A DNA stretch of 64,000 nucleotides from Ectothiorhodospira haloalkaliphila ATCC 51935 (GCF_000633935.1 NZ_KK214998.1:1130010-1194009), one strand, 5' to 3'; shown: positions 25,948-35,452, counted from the stretch's first letter. The notes: generated by a model not told the origin, from the sequence alone. A program made the numbers and translations.

Positions 25948-27206
25948 GGGTTGGCGTGCCTTTTGGGCATACGTTTGTTCAAGGGCCGCAAGGCCGCCCA
26001 CAGGGCCAGGCCATAGGTGGTGGCCAGCAGGGCCTCGGTGAGCAGGGTGGCCACCACCGCCCCCTGCACGCCCATGACGGGGATGAGCCACAGGTTGGCG
26101 CCGATATTCACACCGGCGCAGAGCAACTGCGCCCACACCTTGAATCGCACCCCCCGCTCCGTGACCAGGAACACGCCCAGGGCCATGGCAGTGAAATGAA
26201 ACAACGCGGCCAGGGCCAGCAGGCGCAGGGCCCGTGCCGCCTCTGCATAGTCCGGCCCATACAGAGTGGTCACCAGTGGTTCGGCGGCCAGATGCAGCCC
26301 CAGGGCCAGGGGCACACCGAAGGCCAGGCACCCGGCCAATGCCAGGGGAACGCGCCGCAACACCGATGCGCCACCGGCCTCTTCCCACCAACCGAAGACC
26401 CGAGGCAGCCAGTAGCTCTGAAAGAATGCCGAGGGCAGCAGGTAGGCCCCGGCCAGGAACACGAAGGCCGCCTTGTACTGCCCTGCCGCCTCCAGCCCCG
26501 CCAGGAGCGACAGCATGATGATGTCCGACTGGTAGTACACCGTATAGAGCACGGCGCTCAGGGCAAAGGGTGCCCCCTCGGCCAGGGCGCCACGCAGGCG
26601 GGGCCGTGGCAAGGCACCTGCCTGACTGGCCGCCGTGCGACGCACGAAGGCCGTCGCCAGCAGCAGGGCAACCGCCACACTGATCCACTCGCCCACGGCG
26701 AAGGCAACAAGATAGCCACTGAACCCCCAGGCTCCTGCCAGGGCGGCCAGCACGGCGGCAAGACGCACGCCGGGCTGCAGCAACTGCCAGCCGGCCAGGG
26801 CCAGGTCACGGCGGTGGGCCTGCAAGACACCCTTGGTGGGTTCCTGCAGTGCCAGGGCCGGCAGGGCGGCCGCCATCAACAGGAACCAGAGCGGTTCCAC
26901 CGCAAACAGCACGGGGCCCAGCCCCACGAACAGGGCGGCCATGCCCAGCGCCGCAAGCAGGATCAGCGGGATACCGACACGCAGCAAGCCGGCACCTTCG
27001 CCGCTGCAATCGCGCACCTGTCGCCGCAGCACCAGCTTGCCCAGCCCCATGGACAGTAACGGCGCCAACAGGGCAAAGGCGGCCAGACACGTGGCATAAA
27101 AACCGAAGGCGGCGGCCCCGAAGCTGCGCGCCACCAGCACCGTGGCCGCCAATGCCATGAGTGCCGCCAGGCCACTGGCAACCAGCAGGACCAGGGGGCG
27201 TATCAT
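25944..27206 (-). CDS. Wzx-type lipid-linked oligosaccharide flippase
   Basis: A 420-residue, very hydrophobic protein with about 12-14 transmembrane segments (PLVLLVASGLAALMALAATV at the start, VATLLTEALLATTYGLALW near the end). The pattern fits the MOP-superfamily polysaccharide transporters that turn undecaprenyl-linked units to the periplasmic side. It starts 28 bases after tolC and overlaps the pyruvyltransferase gene. No Wzy polymerase or ligase is seen in the window. Confidence 0.86.
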   Translation of the reverse strand: MIRPLVLLVASGLAALMALAATVLVARSFGAAAFGFYATCLAAFALLAPLLSMGLGKLVLRRQVRDCSGEGAGLLRVGIPLILLAALGMAALFVGLGPVLFAVEPLWFLLMAAALPALALQEPTKGVLQAHRRDLALAGWQLLQPGVRLAAVLAALAGAWGFSGYLVAFAVGEWISVAVALLLATAFVRRTAASQAGALPRPRLRGALAEGAPFALSAVLYTVYYQSDIIMLSLLAGLEAAGQYKAAFVFLAGAYLLPSAFFQSYWLPRVFGWWEEAGGASVLRRVPLALAGCLAFGVPLALGLHLAAEPLVTTLYGPDYAEAARALRLLALAALFHFTAMALGVFLVTERGVRFKVWAQLLCAGVNIGANLWLIPVMGVQGAVVATLLTEALLATTYGLALWAALRPLNKRMPKRHANP

Positions 27207-27234
27207 GGATCAGCGCCCAAGGGCGAAAACCGGC

Positions 27235-28623
27235 TTAACGGGCAGCGCTCCCACCCGCGTGGGTGAGCATATCGTTGAGGGCCACGATGTCACCCTCGTA
27301 CAAGGCACCGGCGGCACGGCGCAGCTCGATGAAATGGATCAGATACTCATGACGCGCCTGGGCCAGGTCGCGACGGGCGGCAAACAGATCCCGCTGGGTA
27401 TCCAGCACATCGGAGAGCGGGCGCAGGCCCGCACCAAAACCGGCATCCACGGCCTCCACGCTGCGCTCGTTGGAGCGCACAGCCTGCTCCAGGGCGGCGA
27501 TCTCGCTGCGGCTGCTGAGCACGGAGCGCCAGGCGGCGCGTACATCGGCCCGTACACCACGGCGGGTGGCCTCCAGGGCGGTGCGTTCCCGATCACGCGT
27601 GTGCACCGCGCCACGGCTGCGTGCAGTCACGCCGCCGCCCGTGTACAACGGCACATCCATTTGCAGGCCAATGGCGGCATCCTCGTATTTACGGCCAAAG
27701 GCAGTGCCGTCCAGGTCGTCGAGATAGCTGTAGCTGGCCACCAGGTCCACGCTGGGATACCGGCCGGCGCGGGCGCCGCGGATGTCCGCCTCGGCAGCCT
27801 CCACGCGCTGGCGCGCGGCGCGGATGTGGGGGTTGGCCGCCAGGGCCTGCTCCACCCAGGCATCCAGGTTGTCGGGATCGGGCGTGGGCAGCGTGGCATC
27901 CTCGCGCAGGGCGGCAAGGCGCTGGTGGGGCACGTTGGTGATCTCGGTGAGGCGCTCCAGGGCCACATCCAGTTCACCTTCGGCGCGGATCAGGGCCGCC
28001 TGGGCGCTGTCGCGGCGGGCCCGCACTTCTTCCACATCCACCCGGGCCACCATGCGCTCCTCGAAGAGGCCGCTGACCCGCTCCTCATTGGCCTGGATGG
28101 CACGCAACTCCTGTTGTGCCAGCTCCACGCCCGATTGTGCGCCCAACACCTGCAGGTAGGCCTCGGTGACTCGGGCCACCAGTTCCTGGCGGGCCACTTC
28201 CAGCTCTGCCTCGCCCCGGCTCACCTCCCTGTCGCCACGGGCCAGGCCATGCCAGGCGGGCAGGTCCACCAGGGGCTGGCGCAGGTCCACGCCGTAGCGG
28301 CGCATGGTGAAATCCCGGGTGGTTTCCTGCTCTCCCGCCATGCCCGACTGGGTCTGGTCGCGGCGGGTGCGGCGAATATCGCCACTGAGGGTCACGTGGG
28401 GCATCAGCCGGGACAGGTCTTCGCGGCGCCGCTCGCGCAGGTGTTCCAGCTCGAAGTGCTGGCCACGCAGGGTGGGGTCGGCATGACGGGCCTGATCGAA
28501 CACGGCGAGCAGGTTTTCCGCCGGGGCGGGCTCATCCGGGCCATTGGCGCTCACCGGGGAGGCCCCCAGCGCCACCAAAGCGACCAGGAGGGTGAGCGGC
28601 AGGGCGCGGCGGGCGAATGACAT
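27235..28623 (-). CDS. TolC-family outer-membrane channel of the T1SS
   Basis: A 462-residue protein with signal peptide (LPLTLLVALVALGASPVSA). Two TolC repeats follow: AVFDQARHADPTLRGQHFEL near residue 45 and EQALAANPHIRAARQRVEAAEADIRGARAG near residue 250. LGAQSGVELAQQELRAIQAN marks a periplasmic helix. It should form the outer-membrane exit duct together with the HlyD adaptor and ABC transporter, whose genes precede it with gaps of 2-3 bases. This tight spacing marks it as dedicated to the system. Confidence 0.93.
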   Translation of the reverse strand: MSFARRALPLTLLVALVALGASPVSANGPDEPAPAENLLAVFDQARHADPTLRGQHFELEHLRERRREDLSRLMPHVTLSGDIRRTRRDQTQSGMAGEQETTRDFTMRRYGVDLRQPLVDLPAWHGLARGDREVSRGEAELEVARQELVARVTEAYLQVLGAQSGVELAQQELRAIQANEERVSGLFEERMVARVDVEEVRARRDSAQAALIRAEGELDVALERLTEITNVPHQRLAALREDATLPTPDPDNLDAWVEQALAANPHIRAARQRVEAAEADIRGARAGRYPSVDLVASYSYLDDLDGTAFGRKYEDAAIGLQMDVPLYTGGGVTARSRGAVHTRDRERTALEATRRGVRADVRAAWRSVLSSRSEIAALEQAVRSNERSVEAVDAGFGAGLRPLSDVLDTQRDLFAARRDLAQARHEYLIHFIELRRAAGALYEGDIVALNDMLTHAGGSAAR

Positions 28624-28625
28624 GA

Positions 28626-29999
28626 TCAGTTCTCCGTAAAGGCCCGGGCCAGGGCGTCGGTGAGCGGCTTGAGCAGATAGGCCATGGGGGTGCGCTCACC
28701 GGTCTTGATCATCACGTCGGCGGGCATGCCGGGGCGCAGGCTCACGGCACCCAGCTGACGCATTTCCTCCTCGCCCACCACGATGCGCGACAGGAAGTAG
28801 GACTCGCCGGTCTGCTCATCCTTCAGGCTGTCGGCGGAGACGAAGATCACCTCGCCCTCCACCACCGGAGTGGTGCGGAAGGAGAAGGCCGTGAAACGCA
28901 CATCGGCGGGCTGGCCCAGGGTGACGCTGTCGATGTCCTGGGGCCGCACGCGGGCCTCCACCACCAAGGGCTCGTCGCCGGGCACCAGGTCGAGAATGGG
29001 CTCGCCGGGGCCGATCACGGCCCATTCGGCGTGAAAGCGCATGTTCACCACTTCGCCATCCACGGGGGCGCGGATCTGCTTGCGGCGCAGGGTGTCTTCC
29101 AGGGCCTGGAGTTCCTCTTCCAGGGCGTCGATCTGGGTGTTGGTCTCGCGCAGGGCGGCGGCCACCTCGCGGGAGAGCTCCCGGCGCAGCTGAATGATCT
29201 GCAGCTCGGCCTCGCCGATCTCGATGCGGGCACCGGCGATGGAGGCCTGCAGTTCGCCGGCCTCGCCTTCCGCCTCGGCCAGCTGGCGCTCCAGGGGGCG
29301 CAGTTCGGCGGCGGGCAGCAGTTCCCGTTCGGCCAGGCGGCCGCGGCTTTCCAGTTCGTCCTCCAGGGAGGCGATGGTCCGCAACCGGGACTGGCGCTGG
29401 GACTCCATGCCCTCGATGCGCTCCTGGAGCTGGTCGATGCGCTGGCGCAGCACGGAGACCTCGCCGTCCAGGGCCTCGCGGCGGGCCTTGAACTCCCGCT
29501 CCTCGGTGGCCATCACGCGGGTGGCGCGCCCCTCCCCCTCGGCGCCGGCGGTGAGCTCTTCGGGGAAGTCGATGCGCTCCTCCCCTTCCAGCTCCGCTTC
29601 CAGGCGGGCGCGGCGGGCCAGTTCGGCCAGGTAGCGGTTGTAGTTCACCAGGTAGCTGGAGCGGGCCTGGGTCTCGTCCAGCTGGATGAGCAGGTCGCCG
29701 CGCTCCACGGTGTCGCCGTCGCGCACGTGCAGGGTGCGGATGATGCCGCCCTCCAGGTGCTGCACGGTCTTGCGGTAGGTGTCCACGGTCACCGTGCCCT
29801 GGGCCACCACGGCGCTGTCGATGGGGGCCAGGCTGGCCCAGCCACCCACGAAGCCGAAGGCGATGAGGATCACGATCAGCCCGAACAGCCGGGGGAAGCG
29901 GTCGTTGCTCGGGGGGACGGGGTTGCCGGACGGGCCCTTGAGGTCCTGTTCACGGGCCAGCGCCTGGCTGGCGGGGGTGTCTTGATCCTTCTCGTTCAT
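28626..29999 (-). CDS. HlyD-family T1SS periplasmic adaptor
   Basis: A 457-residue protein with one N-terminal membrane segment (LFGLIVILIAFGFVGGWASL, about residues 38-57). A lipoyl-like half-motif follows (TVQHLEGGIIRTLHVRDGD), then a long coiled coil (~120-310) rich in Glu, Arg and Leu. The second lipoyl half is RRKQIRAPVDGEVVNM. The end SLRPGMPADVMIKTGERT plus YLLKPLTDALARAF is the T1SS-adaptor signature. It bridges the ABC protein in the inner membrane and TolC. Confidence 0.94.
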   Translation of the reverse strand: MNEKDQDTPASQALAREQDLKGPSGNPVPPSNDRFPRLFGLIVILIAFGFVGGWASLAPIDSAVVAQGTVTVDTYRKTVQHLEGGIIRTLHVRDGDTVERGDLLIQLDETQARSSYLVNYNRYLAELARRARLEAELEGEERIDFPEELTAGAEGEGRATRVMATEEREFKARREALDGEVSVLRQRIDQLQERIEGMESQRQSRLRTIASLEDELESRGRLAERELLPAAELRPLERQLAEAEGEAGELQASIAGARIEIGEAELQIIQLRRELSREVAAALRETNTQIDALEEELQALEDTLRRKQIRAPVDGEVVNMRFHAEWAVIGPGEPILDLVPGDEPLVVEARVRPQDIDSVTLGQPADVRFTAFSFRTTPVVEGEVIFVSADSLKDEQTGESYFLSRIVVGEEEMRQLGAVSLRPGMPADVMIKTGERTPMAYLLKPLTDALARAFTEN

Positions 30000-30002
30000 G
30001 AT

Positions 30003-31748
30003 TTATGACTGACTCGCTGGGTTGCTGCCGCCCGGGCCGGTGAGGCCGCTGGGACGGGTAAAGCGCCCGAGGACTTCCTGGCGCGGGCCCAGGGCGGCGG
30101 GCTGGCCATCCTTGAGCACCAGGATCTGGTCCACGGCGGAGAGGACGGAGGGGCGGTGGGCGATGATCACCACAGTGCAGCCTTCCTCGCGCAGTTGCTG
30201 GATGGTGTGCGTGAGGGCCTGCTCACCGGCCTCGTCCAGGTTGGAGTTGGGCTCGTCCAGGACGATGAACCGGGGGTTGCCGTACACGGCCCGGGCCAGA
30301 CCCACCCGCTGACGCTGGCCGGCGGAGAGGGCCCCGCCCTGGATGCCGATGGCGGTGTCGTAGCCCTCGGGCAGGCGCAGGATCATCTCATGCAGGCCGG
30401 TCTTGCGGGCGGCCTCGACCACCTTGTCCGAGTCCACTTCGCCGAAACGGGCGATGTTTTCGGCAATGGTGCCGGCAAAGAGTTCGATGTCCTGGGGCAA
30501 ATAGCCGATGTGGGGGCCCAGTTGTTCGCGGTCCCAGTTGTGGATGTCGGCGCCGTCGATGCGCACCTCGCCGGCATAGGTGGGCCACACCCCCACCAGG
30601 GCGCGGGCCAGGCTGGACTTGCCGGCGGCGCTGGGGCCGATCACGCCCAGGGCCTGACCGGGCTTGAGGTCCAGCTTCACGCCCCGCAGGGAGGGGGTGC
30701 GCATGCCCGGGGGCACCACCACGATGTTCTCCACGGTGACATTGCCCTGGGGCGTGGGCAGTTTCATGTGCTCGCTGGGGGCGGGGGTGGATTCCAGCAC
30801 CTTGTTGAGCCGGTCCCAGGCGCCGCGGGCGCCGATGAAGCCGCGCCAGGCGTGCATGGCCTGGTCGATGGGGGCCAGGGCGCGGGCCATGATGATGGAG
30901 GCGGCGATCATCACCCCGGGGGTGATGACGTTCTGCACCGCCAGATAGGCACCGGTGGCCAGGATGCCCACCTGCAGGATCATGCGCAGGGATTTGGAGG
31001 CGGCGGTGAGGTTGGCAGAGCGGTCGCTGGCGATGGCCTGCAGGCTGAGCACGCTCTGGTGCATCTTCTGCCAGCGCTGGCGCAGGCGGCCGGTCATGCC
31101 CATGGCCTCGAGCACCTCGGCGTTGCGCAGGTTGGAGCTGGCGTAGTCCGATTCCTTGATGTACTCGCTGTTGGCGGCCCCCAGGGGCTCGCGGGTGATC
31201 ACCTCGTTGGCATAGGCCATGGCGAACAGGATGATGGCGCCGATGAGGGTGAGCGTGCCCAGCAGCGGGTGGAACAGGAAGATGATGAGGATGAAGATGG
31301 GCGTCCACGGGGCATCGAAGAAGGCGAACACCCCCTGGCCGGTCATGAACTGGCGTAGGGTGACCATGTCCTTGAGCGGCTGGGTGGAGCCGCTATCGGG
31401 GCTGCGCAGGGCGCGGAAAAAGGTGGCATCGAACAGGCGCTTGTCCAGCAGGGCATCCAGCCGGGTGCCGGCACGCACCAGCACCCGGTTGCGGGACCAG
31501 TCCAGCAGGCCCATGACGATGAGCAGGCCGATGGCCACCACCAAAAGCATGACCAGGGTGGGGATGCTGCCGCTGGAGAGCACGCGGTCGAACATCTGCA
31601 GCATGAAGATGGGCGGCACCAGCATGAGGATGTTGATGAAGAAGCTGAACACGGCCACGGACACGAAGGCCTGCTTCAGGTGACTCATGCTCTGGCGCAG
31701 CTCGCCCTTCTTGGCCTGGGCGCCGGCGGTGTTGGGAGTCTGGGACAT
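30003..31748 (-). CDS. Type I secretion ABC transporter/permease (PrtD family)
   Basis: A 581-residue fusion of a membrane domain (~1-320, FSFFINILMLVPPIFMLQMF) and an ATPase domain. Walker A is GVIGPSAAGKSSLARAL near residue 370, the signature LSAGQRQRVGLARAV, Walker B FIVLDEPNSNLD and the switch His in IIAHRPS. No N-terminal C39-like domain is present, so it is the PrtD/AprD type. That type moves substrates with C-terminal uncleaved signals, such as RTX proteins and S-layer proteins of the RsaA kind. First gene of an apparent seven-gene operon (ABC, HlyD, TolC, flippase, pyruvyltransferase, two glycosyltransferases). Confidence 0.95.
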   Translation of the reverse strand: MSQTPNTAGAQAKKGELRQSMSHLKQAFVSVAVFSFFINILMLVPPIFMLQMFDRVLSSGSIPTLVMLLVVAIGLLIVMGLLDWSRNRVLVRAGTRLDALLDKRLFDATFFRALRSPDSGSTQPLKDMVTLRQFMTGQGVFAFFDAPWTPIFILIIFLFHPLLGTLTLIGAIILFAMAYANEVITREPLGAANSEYIKESDYASSNLRNAEVLEAMGMTGRLRQRWQKMHQSVLSLQAIASDRSANLTAASKSLRMILQVGILATGAYLAVQNVITPGVMIAASIIMARALAPIDQAMHAWRGFIGARGAWDRLNKVLESTPAPSEHMKLPTPQGNVTVENIVVVPPGMRTPSLRGVKLDLKPGQALGVIGPSAAGKSSLARALVGVWPTYAGEVRIDGADIHNWDREQLGPHIGYLPQDIELFAGTIAENIARFGEVDSDKVVEAARKTGLHEMILRLPEGYDTAIGIQGGALSAGQRQRVGLARAVYGNPRFIVLDEPNSNLDEAGEQALTHTIQQLREEGCTVVIIAHRPSVLSAVDQILVLKDGQPAALGPRQEVLGRFTRPSGLTGPGGSNPASQS

Positions 31749-31858
31749 GGGTGTGGATGGATTTCCTTCCGGGGAGTGGGGTGATGCGAAGGCGGTATGC
31801 TAACAGGAGGTGTGTGGCTAACCAAGGGGCCGACTCGTGGCCCGGCAGAGAGGACAGG

Positions 31859-32209
31859 ATGGGATTGTGGATGACATTGATCTGGGGTTCGGGGGCCGTG
31901 CTCGTGATCGCCGGCACCCTGCTGCCTGCCCGGCTCGTACCCGCCTGGCTGCCCGATGACAAGCTCCTGCACAGGCTGGCCTATGGGGCACTGGCCCTGC
32001 CGCCGGCCCTGTTTTTGCCGCTGCCCTGGGTGGCGCCCGCCCTGTTGGCAATCCTCCTGCTGGGGTGGTGCCTGGAATGGGCCCAGCAGTGGTGGGTGCC
32101 CGGACGGCGCTATTGTCGTGGCGACCTGCGGGCCAATCTTCTGGGGGTGGCGAGCGGCGCCCTGCTCGGCCTGGCTCTCAGGCCCCTCATCGGCTGGCTG
32201 ACCGGATGA
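31859..32209 (+). CDS. VanZ-like small membrane protein
   Basis: About 116 residues from ATG 31859 (after AGGACAGG). Four hydrophobic segments are seen (LIWGSGAVLVIAGTLLP, LAYGALALPPALFLPL, PALLAILLLGWCLEWAQQW, LLGVASGALLGLALRPLIG). The DDKLLHRLAYGALA and ...EWAQ...R..CRGDLRANLLG motifs match the VanZ-like family. Its function is not established. It diverges from the T1SS operon and its end overlaps the end of the FrhB-like gene by 23 bases. Confidence 0.82.
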   Translation: MGLWMTLIWGSGAVLVIAGTLLPARLVPAWLPDDKLLHRLAYGALALPPALFLPLPWVAPALLAILLLGWCLEWAQQWWVPGRRYCRGDLRANLLGVASGALLGLALRPLIGWLTG

Positions 32210-33551
32210 GGCACCTGAGGCGGGAGAGCAGGCGGCGCCACAGGGGGCGTCGCAGGCGTTCATAACGCGCCACGTGGGCGGCCAGATACCGCTGCAAGAA
32301 TGCCGGATCATCGCGGCGCAGCGCCTCCGCATGCCCTCGATGACTCAGGATGGCCAGCCGCTGGCGCTGACGGTACAACCGGGCCCGGGGAGTGCGCAGG
32401 GGCCCGGCCGGGGCCACGCGCTTGGGTGGATGCCAGCGACCTCGGCGCTCGGCCCGCCACAAGCGATAGGCCAGCCCCTGGCGTCGGTGCCGATAATTGG
32501 CCGCCTGGGACTGCTGGACCTGCTCGGCAGAGACGGCCTCCAGCCAGATCTCTCCCCGCCCGGCGGCCTGCCGCAACTGCGACCACAGATCCGCCCGACG
32601 CACCACCAGCAGATTGGTGCCGCGCCCGTCCTCCACATAGGGTGACAACCAGGCGTCGCCACAGGCCACGTCAGCCAGTTCGGCGGCAATATCATCGCAA
32701 TAGTCGCAGGCCTTGGGCTTGAACAACCCCAGGCCCCAGTCACTGCCGAACAGATCACCCGCGTTGGCAACCACGTCGCGCCCCTGGGTATCCCATGCCT
32801 TCACGGCATACTGGCTGGCAAGTCGTGCAGGGCGCTTGTGGCGAAAGTCGATGGCCGCCAGATGGCCCGGCGGCACGCCCATTTGCCAGGCCAGATGTTC
32901 GGCAAAGGCCGCCGTCTTCAGATGGCCGCAGAACAATCCCACCGTCAGGGCCACGCGCTTTGCCATGCCCGGATCCTGCGCCGCCAGCAGGCGCAACCCC
33001 TTGATGAAGCAGGGCACCCCCACAAAGGCATAACGCCCGGGCTGCTGCCGAACCCGGGCCAGCACCTCGGACCACTGCACCGGATAGTAGCGGGAGCCCG
33101 CCCCCTGGCGGATCTCTTCGGGGGTGCGTGACAGGCGGTAATGAAAATGCGGCCCGGCCCCGCCGGGAACAGACACCACGTGAACCACGCCGTCGATCTC
33201 GCCCGCCTCGACCAGGGAGGCCAGAAGCCAGGTGGCCAGCCCCCCGGAACTGGACGCCAGACGGGACGCATCCCGGCTCACCGCCGCCGCGCACAGGCCA
33301 TGATAATGACCCACCGCCGGGTGGTGGCCAGGGGCATCGGCAAAAAGGCGTTCGCCCAGGCGGTCCTCGTCTTCCTCACTGAAGAAGGGGCATACCGCTT
33401 CCGGATGGCATCCGGGCTCGGGGGCCGCGTGCGCCACGGGCCGATGGCGGCCGTCCCGCAGGCGCACCATGGACAAGCCCGCACCGGGCAGGGCGGCACA
33501 GGTGCCGCAGCCGACACAGTAGCCCCCCTGCACCACCCGCCGCAGGGGCAT
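32187..33551 (-). CDS. Coenzyme F420 hydrogenase/dehydrogenase beta-subunit (FrhB)-type protein
   Basis: A 454-residue protein with an N-terminal iron-sulfur motif CVGCGTCAALPG; the first Cys is at about residue 12. RLASSSGGLATWLL and FVGVPCFIKGLRLLAAQDP are classical FrhB-family segments. FKPKACDYCDD and ADVACGDAWLS carry further Cys. A basic C-terminal tail follows. FrhB-like proteins are common in glycan clusters next to pyruvyltransferases, where their role is unknown but probably a flavin/Fe-S redox step on a sugar. It follows the dehydratase gene after 2 bases. Confidence 0.85.
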   Translation of the reverse strand: MPLRRVVQGGYCVGCGTCAALPGAGLSMVRLRDGRHRPVAHAAPEPGCHPEAVCPFFSEEDEDRLGERLFADAPGHHPAVGHYHGLCAAAVSRDASRLASSSGGLATWLLASLVEAGEIDGVVHVVSVPGGAGPHFHYRLSRTPEEIRQGAGSRYYPVQWSEVLARVRQQPGRYAFVGVPCFIKGLRLLAAQDPGMAKRVALTVGLFCGHLKTAAFAEHLAWQMGVPPGHLAAIDFRHKRPARLASQYAVKAWDTQGRDVVANAGDLFGSDWGLGLFKPKACDYCDDIAAELADVACGDAWLSPYVEDGRGTNLLVVRRADLWSQLRQAAGRGEIWLEAVSAEQVQQSQAANYRHRRQGLAYRLWRAERRGRWHPPKRVAPAGPLRTPRARLYRQRQRLAILSHRGHAEALRRDDPAFLQRYLAAHVARYERLRRPLWRRLLSRLRCLIRSASR

Positions 33552-33553
33552 GC

Positions 33554-35452
33554 TCAGCCGCCCACGATCTTGAGGTTGTCCGCCGGTTGCGCCCGCGGCC
33601 GATCCGGCCTTGTGTGCACGGGGGCTTCAGTGAACTCGGGCACCACCTGCTTGAGCAGGCCACGCACCGCCTGGGTGTCCTGGCGTTCACAAGCCTGCCC
33701 CATCGCCACCAGACACCCCTGGAGCACGTCCCGATCGGCATTGCGTGCCTGGGCCTGGAGGATCTTGCTGTGGACGGTGCCGGTGAGGTTCTCCTGGGCA
33801 TGAAAGAGCTCCTCATGGAGCTTTTCACCCGGGCGCAGGCCGATGTAGCGGATCGGGATGTCCCGCTCCGGCTCCAGGCCGTACAACCGGATCATCTGCC
33901 GGGCCAGATCGACGATGCGGATGGGCTCGCCCATGTCCAGCACGAATACCTCGCCGCCCTGCCCCATGGCCGCCGACTGCAGGATGAGGCTCACCGCCTC
34001 GGGGATGGTCATGAAAAAACGGGTGACCTCCGGGTGGGTGACGGTCACCGGCCCTCCGGCTTCGATCTGCCGACGAAACAGGGGCACCACGGAGCCGGCG
34101 GAGTCGAGCACATTGCCAAAGCGGGTGATGATGAAGTTGGTGTCGGCACTGCCCTGGCGGGCCTGACAGTAGATTTCCGCCGCCCGCTTGCTGGCCCCCA
34201 TGACGTTGCCGGGGTTGACGGCCTTGTCGGTGGACACCAGCAGGAACTTCTCCACCCCGAACTCCACGGCCAGATCCGCCACGGTGCAGGTGCCCAGCAG
34301 GTTGGTGCGCACGCCCTCCACCACGTTCTGCTCCACCAGATGCACATGCTTGTAGGCCGCGGCGTGGAGCACGAGCTGGGGGCGCCATTCGCTGAACAGG
34401 TCACGCATGCGGGCGGCATCGCGCACGTCGCCCAGGCGGGAAATGACCCGTTCGGGGGGCGCCAGCTGGCGCAGTTGTTCGTCAATGCTGTAAACGCCGA
34501 ACTCGCTGTGATCCAGGGCGATCAGTCGCTCGGGACCGTGGGCCAGCACCTGTCGGCACAGTTCGGAGCCGATGGACCCGGCGGCACCGGTGACCAGCAC
34601 CCGGCGCCCCTGGATGAAACGATCCAGCAGCCCCGTATCGGCCCCCACGGGCTGCCGGCCCAGCAGATCCTCGATGCGAATATCGCGCAACTGGGCCACC
34701 CCGGCGGGGGTGCCGGCCAGTTCCGCCAGGGTGGGCAGGGTCACGCAGTCCACCTTGAGACGGGTGCAGGTCTGGGTGACGCGACGCATGAGGTCGGCAG
34801 GGGCGGTGGGCATGGCAATCAGCACCAGGTCCACCTCCAGGCGGTCGATGGTGTCCTCCAGGCGTGTGACGGGGCCCAGCACGCGCACGCCATGCAGCTC
34901 GCTGCCCTTCTTGTCGGGGGCGTCATCCAGAAGGCCCACGGGGAGATAGGTATCGTCCTTGAGCAGGTCGCGCACCACCATCTCGCCGCCCCGCCCTGCC
35001 CCGATCACCAGGGTGCGGCGACCCTGCCGGGGTACCGGATGCAGGTGGTGGTCCCTCAGCCAGCGATGGGTGAGTCGCGGCGCGGTGAGGCCCACGAGCA
35101 GGAACACCGGGTAAAGCACCAGGGCCGCGCGGGGCACCCCCTGCAGGTGCAGCAGAAAGGCCAGCGTGGCGATCAGCAGGGTGCCCACGGCCACCGCCTT
35201 GAGGATGCGCACCACATCCGGCAGGGAGGTGAACCGCCACAGGCTGCGATACACGCCAAAGGCCCACAGGCAACCGGCCTGCACCGGCAGGGCCAGCAGG
35301 AGCAGCGTGCCCAGGCTGGGATAGTTGAGGGTGTGCAGGCTCTGGAAGTTGGCATGGGCCAGATAGCCCAGTAACAGGGCCAGGGCCACCCAGCCCAGGT
35401 CGTGGGCAAAGGCGGCGGCGCGACGAAGGAACTGTCGCCACGGGGTGGGCAT
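33554..35452 (-). CDS. PglF/WbpM/CapD-type nucleoside-diphosphate-sugar 4,6-dehydratase
   Basis: About 632 residues from ATG 35452; the open frame extends to 35680 but that part crosses the leader. Four N-terminal membrane segments come first (WVALALLLGYLAHANF and others). Next is a CoA-binding-like domain (RRTLVIGAGRGGEMVVRDLL), then the catalytic Rossmann domain: VLVTGAAGSIGSELCRQVL, LHAAAYKHVHLVE, and STDKAVNPGNVMGASKRAAE with Met in the place of the usual Tyr of YxxxK, as in this subfamily. These make UDP-4-keto-6-deoxy-sugars from UDP-GlcNAc, the first step to amino sugars such as bacillosamine or QuiNAc. It feeds the glycan operon. Confidence 0.92.
   Translation of the reverse strand: MPTPWRQFLRRAAAFAHDLGWVALALLLGYLAHANFQSLHTLNYPSLGTLLLLALPVQAGCLWAFGVYRSLWRFTSLPDVVRILKAVAVGTLLIATLAFLLHLQGVPRAALVLYPVFLLVGLTAPRLTHRWLRDHHLHPVPRQGRRTLVIGAGRGGEMVVRDLLKDDTYLPVGLLDDAPDKKGSELHGVRVLGPVTRLEDTIDRLEVDLVLIAMPTAPADLMRRVTQTCTRLKVDCVTLPTLAELAGTPAGVAQLRDIRIEDLLGRQPVGADTGLLDRFIQGRRVLVTGAAGSIGSELCRQVLAHGPERLIALDHSEFGVYSIDEQLRQLAPPERVISRLGDVRDAARMRDLFSEWRPQLVLHAAAYKHVHLVEQNVVEGVRTNLLGTCTVADLAVEFGVEKFLLVSTDKAVNPGNVMGASKRAAEIYCQARQGSADTNFIITRFGNVLDSAGSVVPLFRRQIEAGGPVTVTHPEVTRFFMTIPEAVSLILQSAAMGQGGEVFVLDMGEPIRIVDLARQMIRLYGLEPERDIPIRYIGLRPGEKLHEELFHAQENLTGTVHSKILQAQARNADRDVLQGCLVAMGQACERQDTQAVRGLLKQVVPEFTEAPVHTRPDRPRAQPADNLKIVGG

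Noticed and set aside
25956-30008. Several forward frames of 320-490 codons opposite the flippase, TolC and HlyD genes
   Set aside because: All shadow well-supported genes; low-complexity Gly/His/Gln products.
33587-35374. Forward open frame of 595 codons
   Set aside because: Antisense to the 4,6-dehydratase gene, which has all family motifs; composition is that of a shadow frame.
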